A stretch of DNA of 64,000 nt from Pseudaeromonas sp963677375 (GCA_963677375.2 CAXXIF010000002.1:124001-188000), one strand, 5' to 3'; counted from the stretch's first letter, positions 43,192 through 50,667 are shown. Notes: generated by a model not told the origin, from the letters alone. Translations and numbers: made by a program.

Positions 43192-44333
43192 TGCTCAACT
43201 CCCATGCCGGTAAGCGCCATCCCCTTGTCCAAGGCATCTTGAGCCAGTGCTTGGATATGAGACTCACGCTCCTCCTGCATGATCCGGCCTGCGGACACCG
43301 CCAGATCTGCCTGCATCTCGAGTGAGCGGCGTGAGACCTGAGCCTGGGTTTCATGCTGAGTGTTCGGCGGGGTAGCGGCTGCATGACGAGATGGCTTTTC
43401 GTAACCCTCCCACTGCCCGTTCACACAGCGGGGACGACCGGCAGTTACCCACCGCTGCGCGGCTATCAAGTAACCGGCAAACTTTTCGGCTCCGTATACG
43501 GTGGACGGGCGCAGGTACTGGCACTGCTCAACGTGATTCAGCCAGTGAGCTGTTTTGAACTCAGCTACCAGCTCCATCTCATCAACGGAGTAACCATCGG
43601 CAAGGCGAGCGGTAATGAATTTCAGCTGGGTAGGTTTGTCTTGGTAACGACTACCGGCCAGCTCGTTGAAACGGTCCAATACCGTTTTAGCGATCAACCG
43701 ACGTCGTTCGGTTTCGTCAGAAACCGGACAGGAATTACTCTGGATCTCTGTATTTGTTTTATTGTTTATCTTGTTTAGATCTTCGGCGTTTAATTCCGCG
43801 GCTAATTCTGCGGGTAAATCCGCGCTTAATTCGTTGCCATACCCTTCCGAGCCCAGTAATGGCGCGGGTTTCAAATTGGCATTCAAATCAGCAGAATTAG
43901 TTTCATCAAATACGCGGGTAATTCCGCGCTGATAGTCGTCATAGTTGCGCAACTCGATGACCGTATAGCCTCTCGACCCACGCTGAGTAATGCGGCTGAT
44001 CATCCCGTCGCGCTCAAATGCTTCCAGTGAACGCCTGGCACTGTCTTCGCTGATGCCGCACTCCGTCGCCAGCTGGGCAACCGAGGTAACAACCTGGCCC
44101 CGTTCCCGCCGGATCGTGTTGCGGTTAAAGGTCACCTGATCACTGTCATAGGACGCCTTCAGCATCAGGTGAACCCACAGTGAGAACCGCTCCGGTGAAC
44201 TTTTGAAAGGCACACTCAGCAGGCTACGGTACAGCAGCACAAAGCCGGTTCGCTTGTTATCACTCACTCGCTCCCCCTTGGCCTCCGGCATAGTCTGCTG
44301 GCGGCGGAACTCAGCCCTAACAACGCTACCCAT
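43188..44333 (-). CDS. O-like replication initiator
   Basis: 381 aa from the ATG at 44333 (an upstream ATG at 44369 is inside the preceding small gene). The N-terminus has a winged-helix DNA-binding domain (VTSVAQLATECGISEDSARRSLEAFERDGMI). The C-terminus has the conserved phage C-terminal domain (VLDRFNELAGSRYQD, YLRPSTVYGAEKFAGYL) seen in replication proteins. The middle, from about residue 165, is coded by 12-bp iterons, so the origin lies within the gene as in lambda O. No DnaC or helicase gene is next to it, so it probably recruits host DnaB. Confidence 0.85.
   Translation of the reverse strand: MGSVVRAEFRRQQTMPEAKGERVSDNKRTGFVLLYRSLLSVPFKSSPERFSLWVHLMLKASYDSDQVTFNRNTIRRERGQVVTSVAQLATECGISEDSARRSLEAFERDGMISRITQRGSRGYTVIELRNYDDYQRGITRVFDETNSADLNANLKPAPLLGSEGYGNELSADLPAELAAELNAEDLNKINNKTNTEIQSNSCPVSDETERRRLIAKTVLDRFNELAGSRYQDKPTQLKFITARLADGYSVDEMELVAEFKTAHWLNHVEQCQYLRPSTVYGAEKFAGYLIAAQRWVTAGRPRCVNGQWEGYEKPSRHAAATPPNTQHETQAQVSRRSLEMQADLAVSAGRIMQEERESHIQALAQDALDKGMALTGMGVEQ
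43735..43930. other. Replication origin with 12-bp iterons
   Basis: Four tandem 12-bp repeats (TAATTCCGCGGC type) start at 43791, 43803, 43815 and 43827, and a fifth TAATTCCGCGCT is at 43919. An A+T-rich stretch (43745-43780, GTATTTGTTTTATTGTTTATC) lies beside them and could open first. In the protein these repeats read as ELAA/ELNA. The layout matches lambda-type origins. Confidence 0.75.
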
Positions 44334-44457
44334 GCCGCACCCCCAGCATCGCTTTACGGCCTGCAACACGGCTGGCTAGCTCTGAAAGCAGATCCGGCAG
44401 AGTTAACCGGCGCCCTTCCAGTAGAAAAATTGCTTTGCTTGCTGTACTCTTTTCCAT
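44326..44457 (-). CDS. Small protein upstream of the replication gene
   Basis: 43 aa, starting MEKSTASKAIFLLEG and ending GVRHG. AAGGA lies 9 bases before the ATG; it overlaps the replication gene start by 8 bases, which suggests coupling. Too short to place. Confidence 0.5.
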   Translation of the reverse strand: MEKSTASKAIFLLEGRRLTLPDLLSELASRVAGRKAMLGVRHG

Positions 44458-44631
44458 GTTCACGTTCCTTACGTTCTCGTGAGCCAAGCCCCGACTGTTC
44501 GCGCAGTGCGGGGCGTTTCTTTATCCCCAATTCGGTGCCCTTAACGCCGGGCCGCGACCTGTTTGGGTCAGGCTTCCTTCTCGTGTTATGGTTCAGCTGC
44601 TCAATTCCCAACCAACAACACAGGAGACGAT

Positions 44632-44898
44632 ATGTCATACAGCTACAACATCTGTTACCTAACGGGTTCGCATGAGACAAAGACCAAAATCGATAGTCAT
44701 AACCCAATCCATCGCTATGACACACTCAACCTTGGCTCTGACTACTTCCTGGTAATCGCCGTAGAGCACTCCGAAGACGGATCCACACTTTTGCTCGGCC
44801 AGTCATTCCAATCCGCCTTGGAGTGCCAACTATTTGCTAATGACAAACAGCAAATGCTTGAATGGATTGATGACTACCTCAAAATCAACCATGCCTAG
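44632..44898 (+). CDS. Small hypothetical protein on the opposite strand
   Basis: 88 aa from the ATG at 44632 (AGGAGACG upstream). Alpha/beta, ends MLEWIDDYLKINHA. It reads against the replication operon on both sides, so it has its own promoter. No family recognised. Its end overlaps that of the next gene by 4 bases. Confidence 0.6.
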   Translation: MSYSYNICYLTGSHETKTKIDSHNPIHRYDTLNLGSDYFLVIAVEHSEDGSTLLLGQSFQSALECQLFANDKQQMLEWIDDYLKINHA

Positions 44899-45257
44899 TC
44901 ACTAGTCCGGTGCGGCTCTGGAAGTGGTGCAAGCATCGCTTCATTTACAAGCTCGCGACGCTTGCTACCTATATTTTTGGTACCCTGAAGTACCACTTCT
45001 TTTTCAATATCCTCGATGAGTTTCTCGACCTCGCCATCCGGCAATGTCTGTAAGATCCGAAGGAGTAATGAACCAACAACTCTCATTGCCAACCTTGATA
45101 CGCGGGTTTCATCTCCAGGATTGAAAGGTTCACACAGCATTCCTGCTGGCCCATGGTCGGGCCCTTGAGTAATCACACCCAAGGCGCTGTATATACGTCG
45201 TCGCAGCAGGCTTTGTTTCGCTTTCATCCGGCCCTCTTCTGTAGTTATCTGCTCCAT
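44895..45257 (-). CDS. Hypothetical protein of the early operon
   Basis: 120 aa, basic N-terminus (MKAKQSLLRRRIYSALG) and helical middle (LAMRVVGSLLLRILQTLPDGEVEKLIEDI). GGGG precedes the ATG. It lies between CII and the replication genes, where phages often keep small regulators. Confidence 0.55.
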   Translation of the reverse strand: MEQITTEEGRMKAKQSLLRRRIYSALGVITQGPDHGPAGMLCEPFNPGDETRVSRLAMRVVGSLLLRILQTLPDGEVEKLIEDIEKEVVLQGTKNIGSKRRELVNEAMLAPLPEPHRTSD

Positions 45258-45300
45258 TACATAACCCCTATTTTTCAGCGCTGAACGCTTTTCGTCAGCA

Positions 45301-45450
45301 ATGCAACCTGCCGATCAACCTCACCCTGGGAAGCTCTATGCTTTAACAGAAGAGCAGGCTGTAGAGCTGGCACACGCCTTATTGCGGGCCGCTCAGAGGC
45401 TGGGATCTCATGGCGTACAGCAGGCTCCGGATCACGAACTCCTGCAGTAA
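45301..45450 (+). CDS. Possible small plus-strand gene
   Basis: 49 aa, MQPADQPHPGKLYALTEEQ... with a helix EQAVELAHALLRAAQRLG that looks protein-like. No clear ribosome site and it overlaps the CII-like gene end, so it may be spurious. The minus-strand frame over the same bases (45275-45481) looks less like a protein. Confidence 0.25.
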   Translation: MQPADQPHPGKLYALTEEQAVELAHALLRAAQRLGSHGVQQAPDHELLQ

Positions 45451-45779
45451 GGGATGCGTACGTAAATGGGTAATTGGTCATCGCTGATTAACCCCGCCCA
45501 GTATTCAGTTCGCGCACATTGGCCGCGACTCAGCGCCCAGGCATTCAGTATCCCGTTGTCGTTCGTCAGCTCAGTGATAGAAACAGCTTCACCAATACTC
45601 AGGTGGTTAGAGTCACAGTCCGGATTCAGCTTGTTAGCCAGAATCACAGGGCTGACGCCTCGCAAACGAGCTATCTCGCTGATGTTGTGCCTGGACCCAA
45701 GCTCTTGAGCCGCAACCAGAACATCGGCACATAAATTCGGTGTGGTGATTAATGAGCGATTAATGCGATTAGCTGTCAT
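45432..45779 (-). CDS. CII-like regulator
   Basis: 115 aa from the ATG at 45779 (AGG 7 bases upstream). Helix-turn-helix-type pattern (ISEIARLRGVSPVILANKLN), then NHLSIGEAVSITELTNDNGIL, matching the phage regulatory CII family. It would push the switch towards lysogeny. Sits just after Cro, as in lambda. Confidence 0.78.
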   Translation of the reverse strand: MTANRINRSLITTPNLCADVLVAAQELGSRHNISEIARLRGVSPVILANKLNPDCDSNHLSIGEAVSITELTNDNGILNAWALSRGQCARTEYWAGLISDDQLPIYVRIPYCRSS

Positions 45780-45794
45780 GCTTGGCCTCATGAT

Positions 45795-45983
45795 TTACTG
45801 GCTGGACTTGCGGTAGTCGTCAGGGTTGAACTTGAGCTCGCCACTGGTCAGCTCATCGAGCTGGCGGGCACGGAGTTCAGGGATCACATCAGTCCACCGA
45901 CAAACGGCTGGATGTTTGATACCCAGAGCCTTTGCAACCTCAGACACGCCGCCAAAATGGGCTATAACACTTTGCTTTTTCAT
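45795..45983 (-). CDS. cro: Cro-like repressor
   Basis: 62 aa, single helix-turn-helix domain (VSEVAKALGIKHPAVCRWTDVIP) of the YdaS/Cro type. It is divergent from cI and separated by the operators at 46024-46075. Expected to bind the same sites and shut off cI. Confidence 0.85.
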   Translation of the reverse strand: MKKQSVIAHFGGVSEVAKALGIKHPAVCRWTDVIPELRARQLDELTSGELKFNPDDYRKSSQ

Positions 45984-46023
45984 CGTTCACACCCAATGGA
46001 ATGGATGCCTCAATGTACCAATC

Positions 46024-46075
46024 GTTACATAAACATGCAACCACAGTTACCAAGCCATCGCGTAACATTTGTTAC
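46024..46075. promoter_or_regulatory. CI/Cro operator region
   Basis: A perfect dyad GTAACA-TT-TGTTAC at 46062-46075 and single half sites GTTAC at 46024 and 46046, spaced about two helical turns apart. The leftward cro promoter may use TTGCAT (46037-46042 on the minus strand), 17 bases, TACATT (46014-46019). Confidence 0.75.
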
Positions 46076-46102
46076 ACAGTGGATAATTCTTTAGGTGATG
46101 AC

Positions 46103-46756
46103 GTGGGTGCATTCGGTGACAGGGTTAGAGCAAGAAGAGTTCAGCTGGGGCTAACCCAGGAACAGGTTGCCAAGCTGGTTACTGTTAGCCGAGTGGCCAT
46201 TACAAAATGGGAAAATGGAACTACTCAGCCTGAAGGCGAAAATCTGTTTAGCCTATCTAAAGCGCTGAATTGTGATATTGAGTGGCTCCTGTATGGCAAG
46301 ACCGAGCACAAACAGATGGAATCAACACCACTTTATGCCACCACGGCAAGACGGGTACCGCTGATCTCATGGGTGCGCGCAGGCGAATGGACAGACACCT
46401 GCCACGCGGCAACATTAACCGATTGCTCTGATTGGGTATCGACAACGGCAAGTGTATCAAGAAGCGCGTTCGCCCTAACGGTAAGGGGAGACAGCATGCA
46501 GCGGGCTGATGGTCATAGCATTCCTGATGGCGCAAAGATCATTGTTGAGCCGCAGTTCGACCCAGACCACATAGCAGGTAAGGTTGTAGTGGCAATGCTT
46601 GACGGCGGCAATGAGGCCACCGTCAAAGAGCTAATGATCGACGGACCAAGCCGGTACCTTGTCCCGTGGAATACTCGCTACAATCCCATCCCGATCAATG
46701 GAAACTGCCGCATTGTAGGTATCGTCAAACAGGTAGTAATTGACCTGTTAATTTGA
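46103..46756 (+). CDS. cI: CI repressor, S24 family
   Basis: 217 aa from the GTG at 46103, chosen because AGGTGAT is directly upstream and all codons before it would be operator DNA. Residues 5-65 form an HTH_3 domain (LTQEQVAKLVTVSRVAITKWENG). The linker holds an Ala93-Gly94 pair (VRAGEW) as cleavage site. The S24 peptidase has Ser131 (RGDSMQ) and Lys175 (ATVKEL). RecA-stimulated self-cleavage should cause induction. It is the lysogenic maintenance repressor. Confidence 0.92.
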   Translation: MGAFGDRVRARRVQLGLTQEQVAKLVTVSRVAITKWENGTTQPEGENLFSLSKALNCDIEWLLYGKTEHKQMESTPLYATTARRVPLISWVRAGEWTDTCHAATLTDCSDWVSTTASVSRSAFALTVRGDSMQRADGHSIPDGAKIIVEPQFDPDHIAGKVVVAMLDGGNEATVKELMIDGPSRYLVPWNTRYNPIPINGNCRIVGIVKQVVIDLLI

Positions 46757-47651
46757 TGTATTCAGCCCAGTTTTCTTCATGAATTATTTGAGCCTTTGTT
46801 TTCCCATTGGCTCTGTAATCCATGACCTTTTCAATCTTTCTGCCGTGGTTAGAATACCGCCAGTCCCTTGAGCTAAGCGCTCCTATTACCAGGTAATCCA
46901 GGTCCTTAGTCACGCTTTTTCGAGGTGTTGCACCAAGAGCTATAGCCATGTCCTCACATTGCTTTCGAGTTCCACTGATAAATTGACCTGTAAAGCAAAC
47001 ACTTCGGCCCGGTAAATCTATCGTCGGATTCTTATCGACTGGCAACAAAGTAGACATGCCATCAGTAACACCTATAGATAACGGATCGCCAGTGTATAGT
47101 TGAATAGCAGCTGCTAATTCATCCCTTTCATCTTCGGTTATCACTCCGTCTTCAAGAATTTTCTCCATAAGTGAATAAAGCTCTTTCCCTGGGAATCTGG
47201 ACTTGAGCATTCCGTTCTGACCAAGCCACCAGCTCGCATACCTGATCTCGCTATCAGTCAGCTTTCGATTAGCTATGACGCCTTTGCATAGCCCTTCGAG
47301 AAGAAGTTTATCCGACTCCTCTGAGTAGAAATCAATAAACGGGATATCCATGAGCGCCGCTTGTACTTTTGGCAAGGCGTCTTTGAGATGATCAAATTCA
47401 TCTTTCGTTATATGCCCATCAGATAAGACCGCCTCTATTAGGTTTTTTATAGCATTGAATGACCATACCCCATCCAATAAAGAAGCATCTTTAATCCACG
47501 CATCAAGATATACAACCTCTCTCTCATCAACGACCCCATCAGCCACGATGCCGTCAATGATCCCGACTAAATTATTCACAAGCTTGTCCATGTTGCGCAT
47601 ATGGTTTATGCCCGCATGGTAAGGCTGACCATGCTTATCCAGTTCATTCAT
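46725..47651 (-). CDS. TerB-like repeat protein with C-terminal BRCT domain
   Basis: 308 aa. Residues 20-200 hold three acidic helical repeats of a TerB/EF-hand-like kind, each with a short loop and DExx helix (ADGVVDEREVVYLDAW, SDGHITKDEFDHLKDAL, EDGVITEDERDELAAAI). Residues 215-300 are a BRCT domain (GRSVCFTGQFISGTRKQCEDMAIALGA...KDLDYLVIG). GAGGGG precedes the ATG. It lies tail-to-tail with cI, overlapping by 32 bases, so it has its own promoter and may be expressed in the lysogen. Function unknown; BRCT suggests binding of DNA ends or modified protein. Confidence 0.75.
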   Translation of the reverse strand: MNELDKHGQPYHAGINHMRNMDKLVNNLVGIIDGIVADGVVDEREVVYLDAWIKDASLLDGVWSFNAIKNLIEAVLSDGHITKDEFDHLKDALPKVQAALMDIPFIDFYSEESDKLLLEGLCKGVIANRKLTDSEIRYASWWLGQNGMLKSRFPGKELYSLMEKILEDGVITEDERDELAAAIQLYTGDPLSIGVTDGMSTLLPVDKNPTIDLPGRSVCFTGQFISGTRKQCEDMAIALGATPRKSVTKDLDYLVIGALSSRDWRYSNHGRKIEKVMDYRANGKTKAQIIHEENWAEYIKLTGQLLPV

Positions 47652-47741
47652 CCATGTCCCCTCGTATCAGTTATCCGCACCACACATCTCAGCCACCAAT
47701 AGACCCAGGCGCAGCCAAAAGCAAGATTGAACGCTCATGAT

Positions 47742-47792
47742 GTAACTATTGTTACTTTTACCCTTGACGCGCAATGTTCCTATGGTTACATT
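47742..47792 (+). promoter_or_regulatory. Rightward early promoter with CI-type operator
   Basis: TTGACG (47764-47769), 17-base spacer, TACATT (47787-47792). A dyad GTAAC-TATT-GTTAC lies at 47742-47755 and another GTTAC overlaps the -10 box. These match the CI/Cro operator, so this is the second CI-controlled promoter, driving the rightward operon. It also has the same -10 box as the proposed cro promoter. Confidence 0.8.
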
Positions 47793-47897
47793 CGTTTTCA
47801 AGACGAGCACTACAGTGAGAGCCCCCAGCCGGAGGGCCAGCACAACACTGGCAGAGCTTAGCAGCTCTTGGGGACATAACAGGATAGGAGAGAAGAG

Positions 47898-48224
47898 ATG
47901 ACTCAACAGGTAGCAGCGCAAGCTCACGAGATCAGTCAAGTGGCACAGGCAGTAAGCGAAGCCATCAATGGCCTGGGTGAAATCAACAAGCTGGTTGAAC
48001 AGGTGAAGGAGTGCGCAGCTCCAAAGCCGAGAGCGCAGCGAGGAATTACCTCTGCCGAGCTTATGAAGATTGCAGCTAAGGCCGTCAGCCTGATCGAAGA
48101 GGAACTTCAAAGCGCGGAAGAGCAAGGCGTGAGAGCGGATGCTCGCGATAAAGACAGGTTGCTCATGGCGGTCGTTTGCTCAGGAGCAACCTATCTGGAG
48201 ATTACGGACAGGTATTTAGGCTAG
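47898..48224 (+). CDS. First gene of the rightward operon, hypothetical
   Basis: 108 aa, helical, acidic-basic mixed (NGLGEINKLVEQVKECAAPKPRAQRGITSAELMKIAAKAVSLIEEELQ). AGGAG precedes the ATG. A three-way-junction-like leader (47815-47880) lies before it: CCAG/CTGG and GAGC/GCTC hairpins inside a CCCC/GGGG stem. Possible N-like regulator by position only; it lacks an Arg-rich start. Confidence 0.55.
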   Translation: MTQQVAAQAHEISQVAQAVSEAINGLGEINKLVEQVKECAAPKPRAQRGITSAELMKIAAKAVSLIEEELQSAEEQGVRADARDKDRLLMAVVCSGATYLEITDRYLG

Positions 48225-48439
48225 CAACCAAGGTTTGACTTATCTGAATTTTTTGGATTAACCCGCGCTTCAATGGCGTCGAAAACAACATTGAATAGTT
48301 GTTCAAACGTGGCCTTGCCATAGGCTGCATCAGTCTGACGAGCAATAGCCTCAATGTGGGAATTGGCGTTGTTAATCTGGAGAGCAGACAGGTAATCAAG
48401 CGTCATCTTAGCAACATCAACTTTATGTTGTTCGGTCAT
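48221..48439 (-). CDS. Small hypothetical protein on the opposite strand
   Basis: 72 aa, MTEQHKVDVAKMTLDYLSALQINNANSH..., helical. Convergent with the preceding gene (4-base overlap) and the only minus gene within the rightward operon. No family recognised. Confidence 0.55.
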   Translation of the reverse strand: MTEQHKVDVAKMTLDYLSALQINNANSHIEAIARQTDAAYGKATFEQLFNVVFDAIEARVNPKNSDKSNLGC

Positions 48440-48768
48440 AGCAGTTTTCTCTCTCTGTGTGTTGGAACTCAAGAGAGTACCACGAAGCCGAACGTGGCTA
48501 AATAATCGGCACAAATTTGGTGAGAAGACCCCAGCCGGCGGTGGGGACGTAACACCGGCAACCGGGCCCGCAGCCTCCAGGCTCTCCCTCGGAAAGATGT
48601 TCAACCATCGACCTAGGTGCAACCAAAAAATGCAGGGTGACCGGCTGACGCTGGAAAGACAGAAGAGGCTAGCTGGCGGCTAGTTCCACCTGGTGAAAGG
48701 CCAGGCCTGATTGGACTGGTTAGGCGTAACACCCTAGCCAACCCAATACGGACCACGGAGAAACGGAC
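48440..48768 (+). other. Structured non-coding spacer
   Basis: A 329-base spacer with no supportable gene. It holds several hairpins: CCCCAGCC/GGTGGGG near 48529, TGGTTAGG/CCCTAGCC(A) near 48717-48741, and repeats of a motif CGTAACACC (48547 and 48725). CGGAG just before 48769 is the next ribosome site. The G+C-rich, hairpin-rich character is unlike the tight gene packing further right. Confidence 0.45.
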
Positions 48769-48921
48769 ATGGCAGAAGAACTGATCATCCATTACCGCCT
48801 GTGCAAACACCTCGGCTGGGAGATCGGTGAGTTCATCTGCCGGTTCGGGTACCAGGTGCAGGCCCATATCGCTGCAACCGGTGATGTCGATGCCGTGCGG
48901 ACCAACATGATCAAGCTTTAA
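48769..48921 (+). CDS. Small hypothetical protein
   Basis: 50 aa, MAEELIIHYRLCKHLGWEIGEF..., ends NMIKL. ACGGAG lies 8 bases before the ATG. Preceded and followed by long structured spacers. Confidence 0.55.
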   Translation: MAEELIIHYRLCKHLGWEIGEFICRFGYQVQAHIAATGDVDAVRTNMIKL

Positions 48922-48938
48922 CCGGCCTTGCGCCAAAC

Positions 48939-48949
48939 GCTCTTTAACA
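48939..48949 (+). promoter_or_regulatory. rrn-type boxA
   Basis: GCTCTTTAACA, the rRNA-operon boxA sequence (with AAT following, as in E. coli rrn). It lies 18 bases after the stop of the 50-aa gene. In rrn and in lambda nut sites boxA binds NusB/S10 and supports antitermination. A hairpin GGGATC...CCC-type follows. Confidence 0.7.
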
Positions 48950-49131
48950 ATCAGGGATCACCATCACGCCCGGCCACGCAGGTGAACAACACAGCGCACC
49001 GACCGGCAGACGTTAGACCAGCACGGCCGCTGATGCGAAGCAGCCAGGCGTGATGAATAGATTGGCGGTGACACTCTGCTGGCCCTTGGGCTGGGTGATG
49101 AGTCGCAACGGGAAACGCGCCCCGCACCGCC

Positions 49132-49216
49132 CACAACTGAGATTGCATTGCAGGGGACTTAAGAGGCCGTTGGCCCACGGGCGAGTGAACCGGAGACCAG
49201 TGCAATCCCAGTTGTG
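49132..49216 (+). ncRNA. Large hairpin in the 48922-49262 spacer
   Basis: CACAACTGAGATTGCA (49132-49147) pairs with TGCAATCCCAGTTGTG (49201-49216) over 16 positions with one mismatch, extended to 19 with a G-U pair; loop about 50 bases with its own GGCC-type stem. The 341-base spacer has no gene. The next gene starts 47 bases after the hairpin. Confidence 0.65.
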
Positions 49217-49262
49217 AAGCCTGCCGGCTGGCAAGAACCGGAAACCGCAGAAAGGAAACATT

Positions 49263-49691
49263 ATGTTTGGATTAGGTAAAAAGTTTGGCAAGGCCAAAAC
49301 AGAAATTAAGAAGCTGGAAAACCGTGACCTGATGGAAGCCATCGTTGGTGGTTGCCTTCTGGTAGCCGCGGCAGATGGTGAAATCGAAGATTCCGAAGTT
49401 AAGAAGATCGACTCACTGCTTCGCACCAACAAGAACCTGGAGCACTTCGGTTCTGAAATTACCGCGCTGACAAGCCAGCTCAGCGAACGCCTGCAATCCG
49501 GCTACCGCGTTGCTCGCGCTGAAATCCTCCGCGAAATTGAGGATATCAAGGGAGATCAACAGCAGAAGGAAGATGTGCTGCTGAATATGCTCACCATCGC
49601 GGAAGCTGATGGCGAGATCGAACCGGCAGAGCAGAAAGAGCTGGAAGTTGTTGCGCAACGTCTCGGCCTGCGACTGACCGATTATGTATAG
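49263..49691 (+). CDS. TerB-family protein
   Basis: 142 aa. TerB-like domain: IVGGCLLVAAADGEIEDSEVKKIDSLL and LTIAEADGEIEPAEQKELEVVAQRL, two copies of the ADGEIE acidic loop, which may bind metal. TerB proteins of tellurite-resistance operons are linked to stress and phage resistance, but a phage-borne lone TerB has no known role. AGAAAGGAAAC precedes the ATG. Confidence 0.85.
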   Translation: MFGLGKKFGKAKTEIKKLENRDLMEAIVGGCLLVAAADGEIEDSEVKKIDSLLRTNKNLEHFGSEITALTSQLSERLQSGYRVARAEILREIEDIKGDQQQKEDVLLNMLTIAEADGEIEPAEQKELEVVAQRLGLRLTDYV

Positions 49692-49860
49692 CAATCCCAA
49701 GGTGGCATTGGCGCTGGCCTTTATGCTGCTGAGTGTGTTGGTGGATTTCACATCCACCATCCTCTCTGTGGTATCGGATGGCTTGCTGATTGGCGCTGCC
49801 GGGTATCTGTTGCACCTGGCATTCAAAGAAATCGGCAATACCAAGCGGCCTCAGCAATGA
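49684..49860 (+). CDS. Small membrane protein after TerB
   Basis: 58 aa with two hydrophobic segments (VALALAFMLLSVLVDF, SDGLLIGAAGYLLHLAF). Its ATG overlaps the TerB stop by 8 bases, so the two are coupled and may work together at the membrane. Confidence 0.6.
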   Translation: MYSNPKVALALAFMLLSVLVDFTSTILSVVSDGLLIGAAGYLLHLAFKEIGNTKRPQQ

Positions 49861-49862
49861 GG

Positions 49863-49973
49863 CCACAACTGAAAGAGGGGGCGCTGCAAAACGGACTTCC
49901 CGAGCTAGTGGTTATCCCGAACGACCGAGAGGGGCTAGCGCAAAAGGGTGTAATCCTCTTTTTTCAGTTGTGG
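49863..49973 (+). ncRNA. Second large hairpin with the same arms
   Basis: CCACAACTGAAAGAGG (49863-49878) pairs with the sequence at 49955-49973 that ends CAGTTGTGG, 16 bp with a 3-base bulge. The outer arms CACAACTG/CAGTTGTG are the same as those of the hairpin at 49132-49216. The spacer 49861-50106 has no gene. Confidence 0.65.
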
Positions 49974-50106
49974 TGATGGCGAGCATAGCCGCCGGACGAA
50001 ATCGCCTGATAACAAGACTCCGGGTCTACCGGTGGAAACAGGCGCAAGTGACGAGATGGTGTAGGGGAAGACATCACCGGCCACCACAACACCCCAAGGA
50101 GATGCA

Positions 50107-50244
50107 ATGTCGATATTCCTCATTGTGATCGCCTGGCTCTACGGGCTTGGAGCCATTCAAACCGACACACAGACCGGCACATCCGCCGGTTGCCCTCCCC
50201 GGGATTATGCAGTTCCCGACACGGCACACAGCTACGGGCTGTGA
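50107..50244 (+). CDS. Very small membrane peptide
   Basis: 45 aa with a hydrophobic start (MSIFLIVIAWLYGLGA). AAGGAG lies 7 bases before the ATG. A further G+C-rich, structured spacer (50245-50343, stem CGGGC/GCCCG) follows. Confidence 0.45.
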   Translation: MSIFLIVIAWLYGLGAIQTDTQTGTSAGCPPRDYAVPDTAHSYGL

Positions 50245-50343
50245 AGCTCAAGCCCATACCACTGATATCCACTCCACCTCGCCGGGCTCTGCCCGACAGA
50301 CGTGTAGCCGTCACGAGGCGTAGACCTTACACGGAGCGGGAAC

Positions 50344-50667
50344 ATGCACCCACGAGAGTTTATTCAGATCAACACCCAGCGTGAGCTGATAAAGCTCGGG
50401 TTCACGGGTGCAGCTGTAACGGCCGGCGTAAACATGGCGGCCACGATTTACGACAAAACCCCATCGTTCCCCGCTGGTAAGTGTTACGACACTTGCTTTG
50501 CCGCGTGAAAAAAGACCGCTCGGTTATATCAGCGTGACATCGACAAGGCTGCAAAGGCTGCCGAACGCGAAGCCAAGGCCTCAGCTAAGGCGGCCGCCAA
50601 AACAAAGCCGAAGCCAAAGGCCACCAGAACTCGCCGCCCGTCAACATCCATAGGGGCTCGGGCATGA
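50344..50667 (+). pseudogene. Small gene split by an in-frame TGA
   Basis: Reads MHPREFIQINTQRELIKLG... for 54 codons to TGA at 50506-50508, then stays open in the same frame for 52 more codons (KKTARLYQRDIDKAAKAAER..., Ala/Lys-rich) to a stop at 50665-50667. That second stop overlaps the next ATG (ATGA) like other junctions here. So the second half looks like former coding DNA. The first half alone may be a working 54-aa protein. Confidence 0.5.

Noticed and set aside
45275..45481. 68-aa minus-strand frame beside the CII-like gene
   Set aside because: Pro/Arg-rich sequence without a ribosome site; the plus-strand frame over it is a little better but still doubtful.
47667..48125. 152-aa minus-strand frame at the start of the rightward operon
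   Set aside because: Cys/Leu-rich shadow of the 108-aa gene and of promoter DNA; the plus-strand gene has a good ribosome site.
47898..48224. An N-type antiterminator
   Set aside because: Position fits, but there is no Arg-rich N-terminus and no boxB-like GNRA hairpin that I could pair with it.
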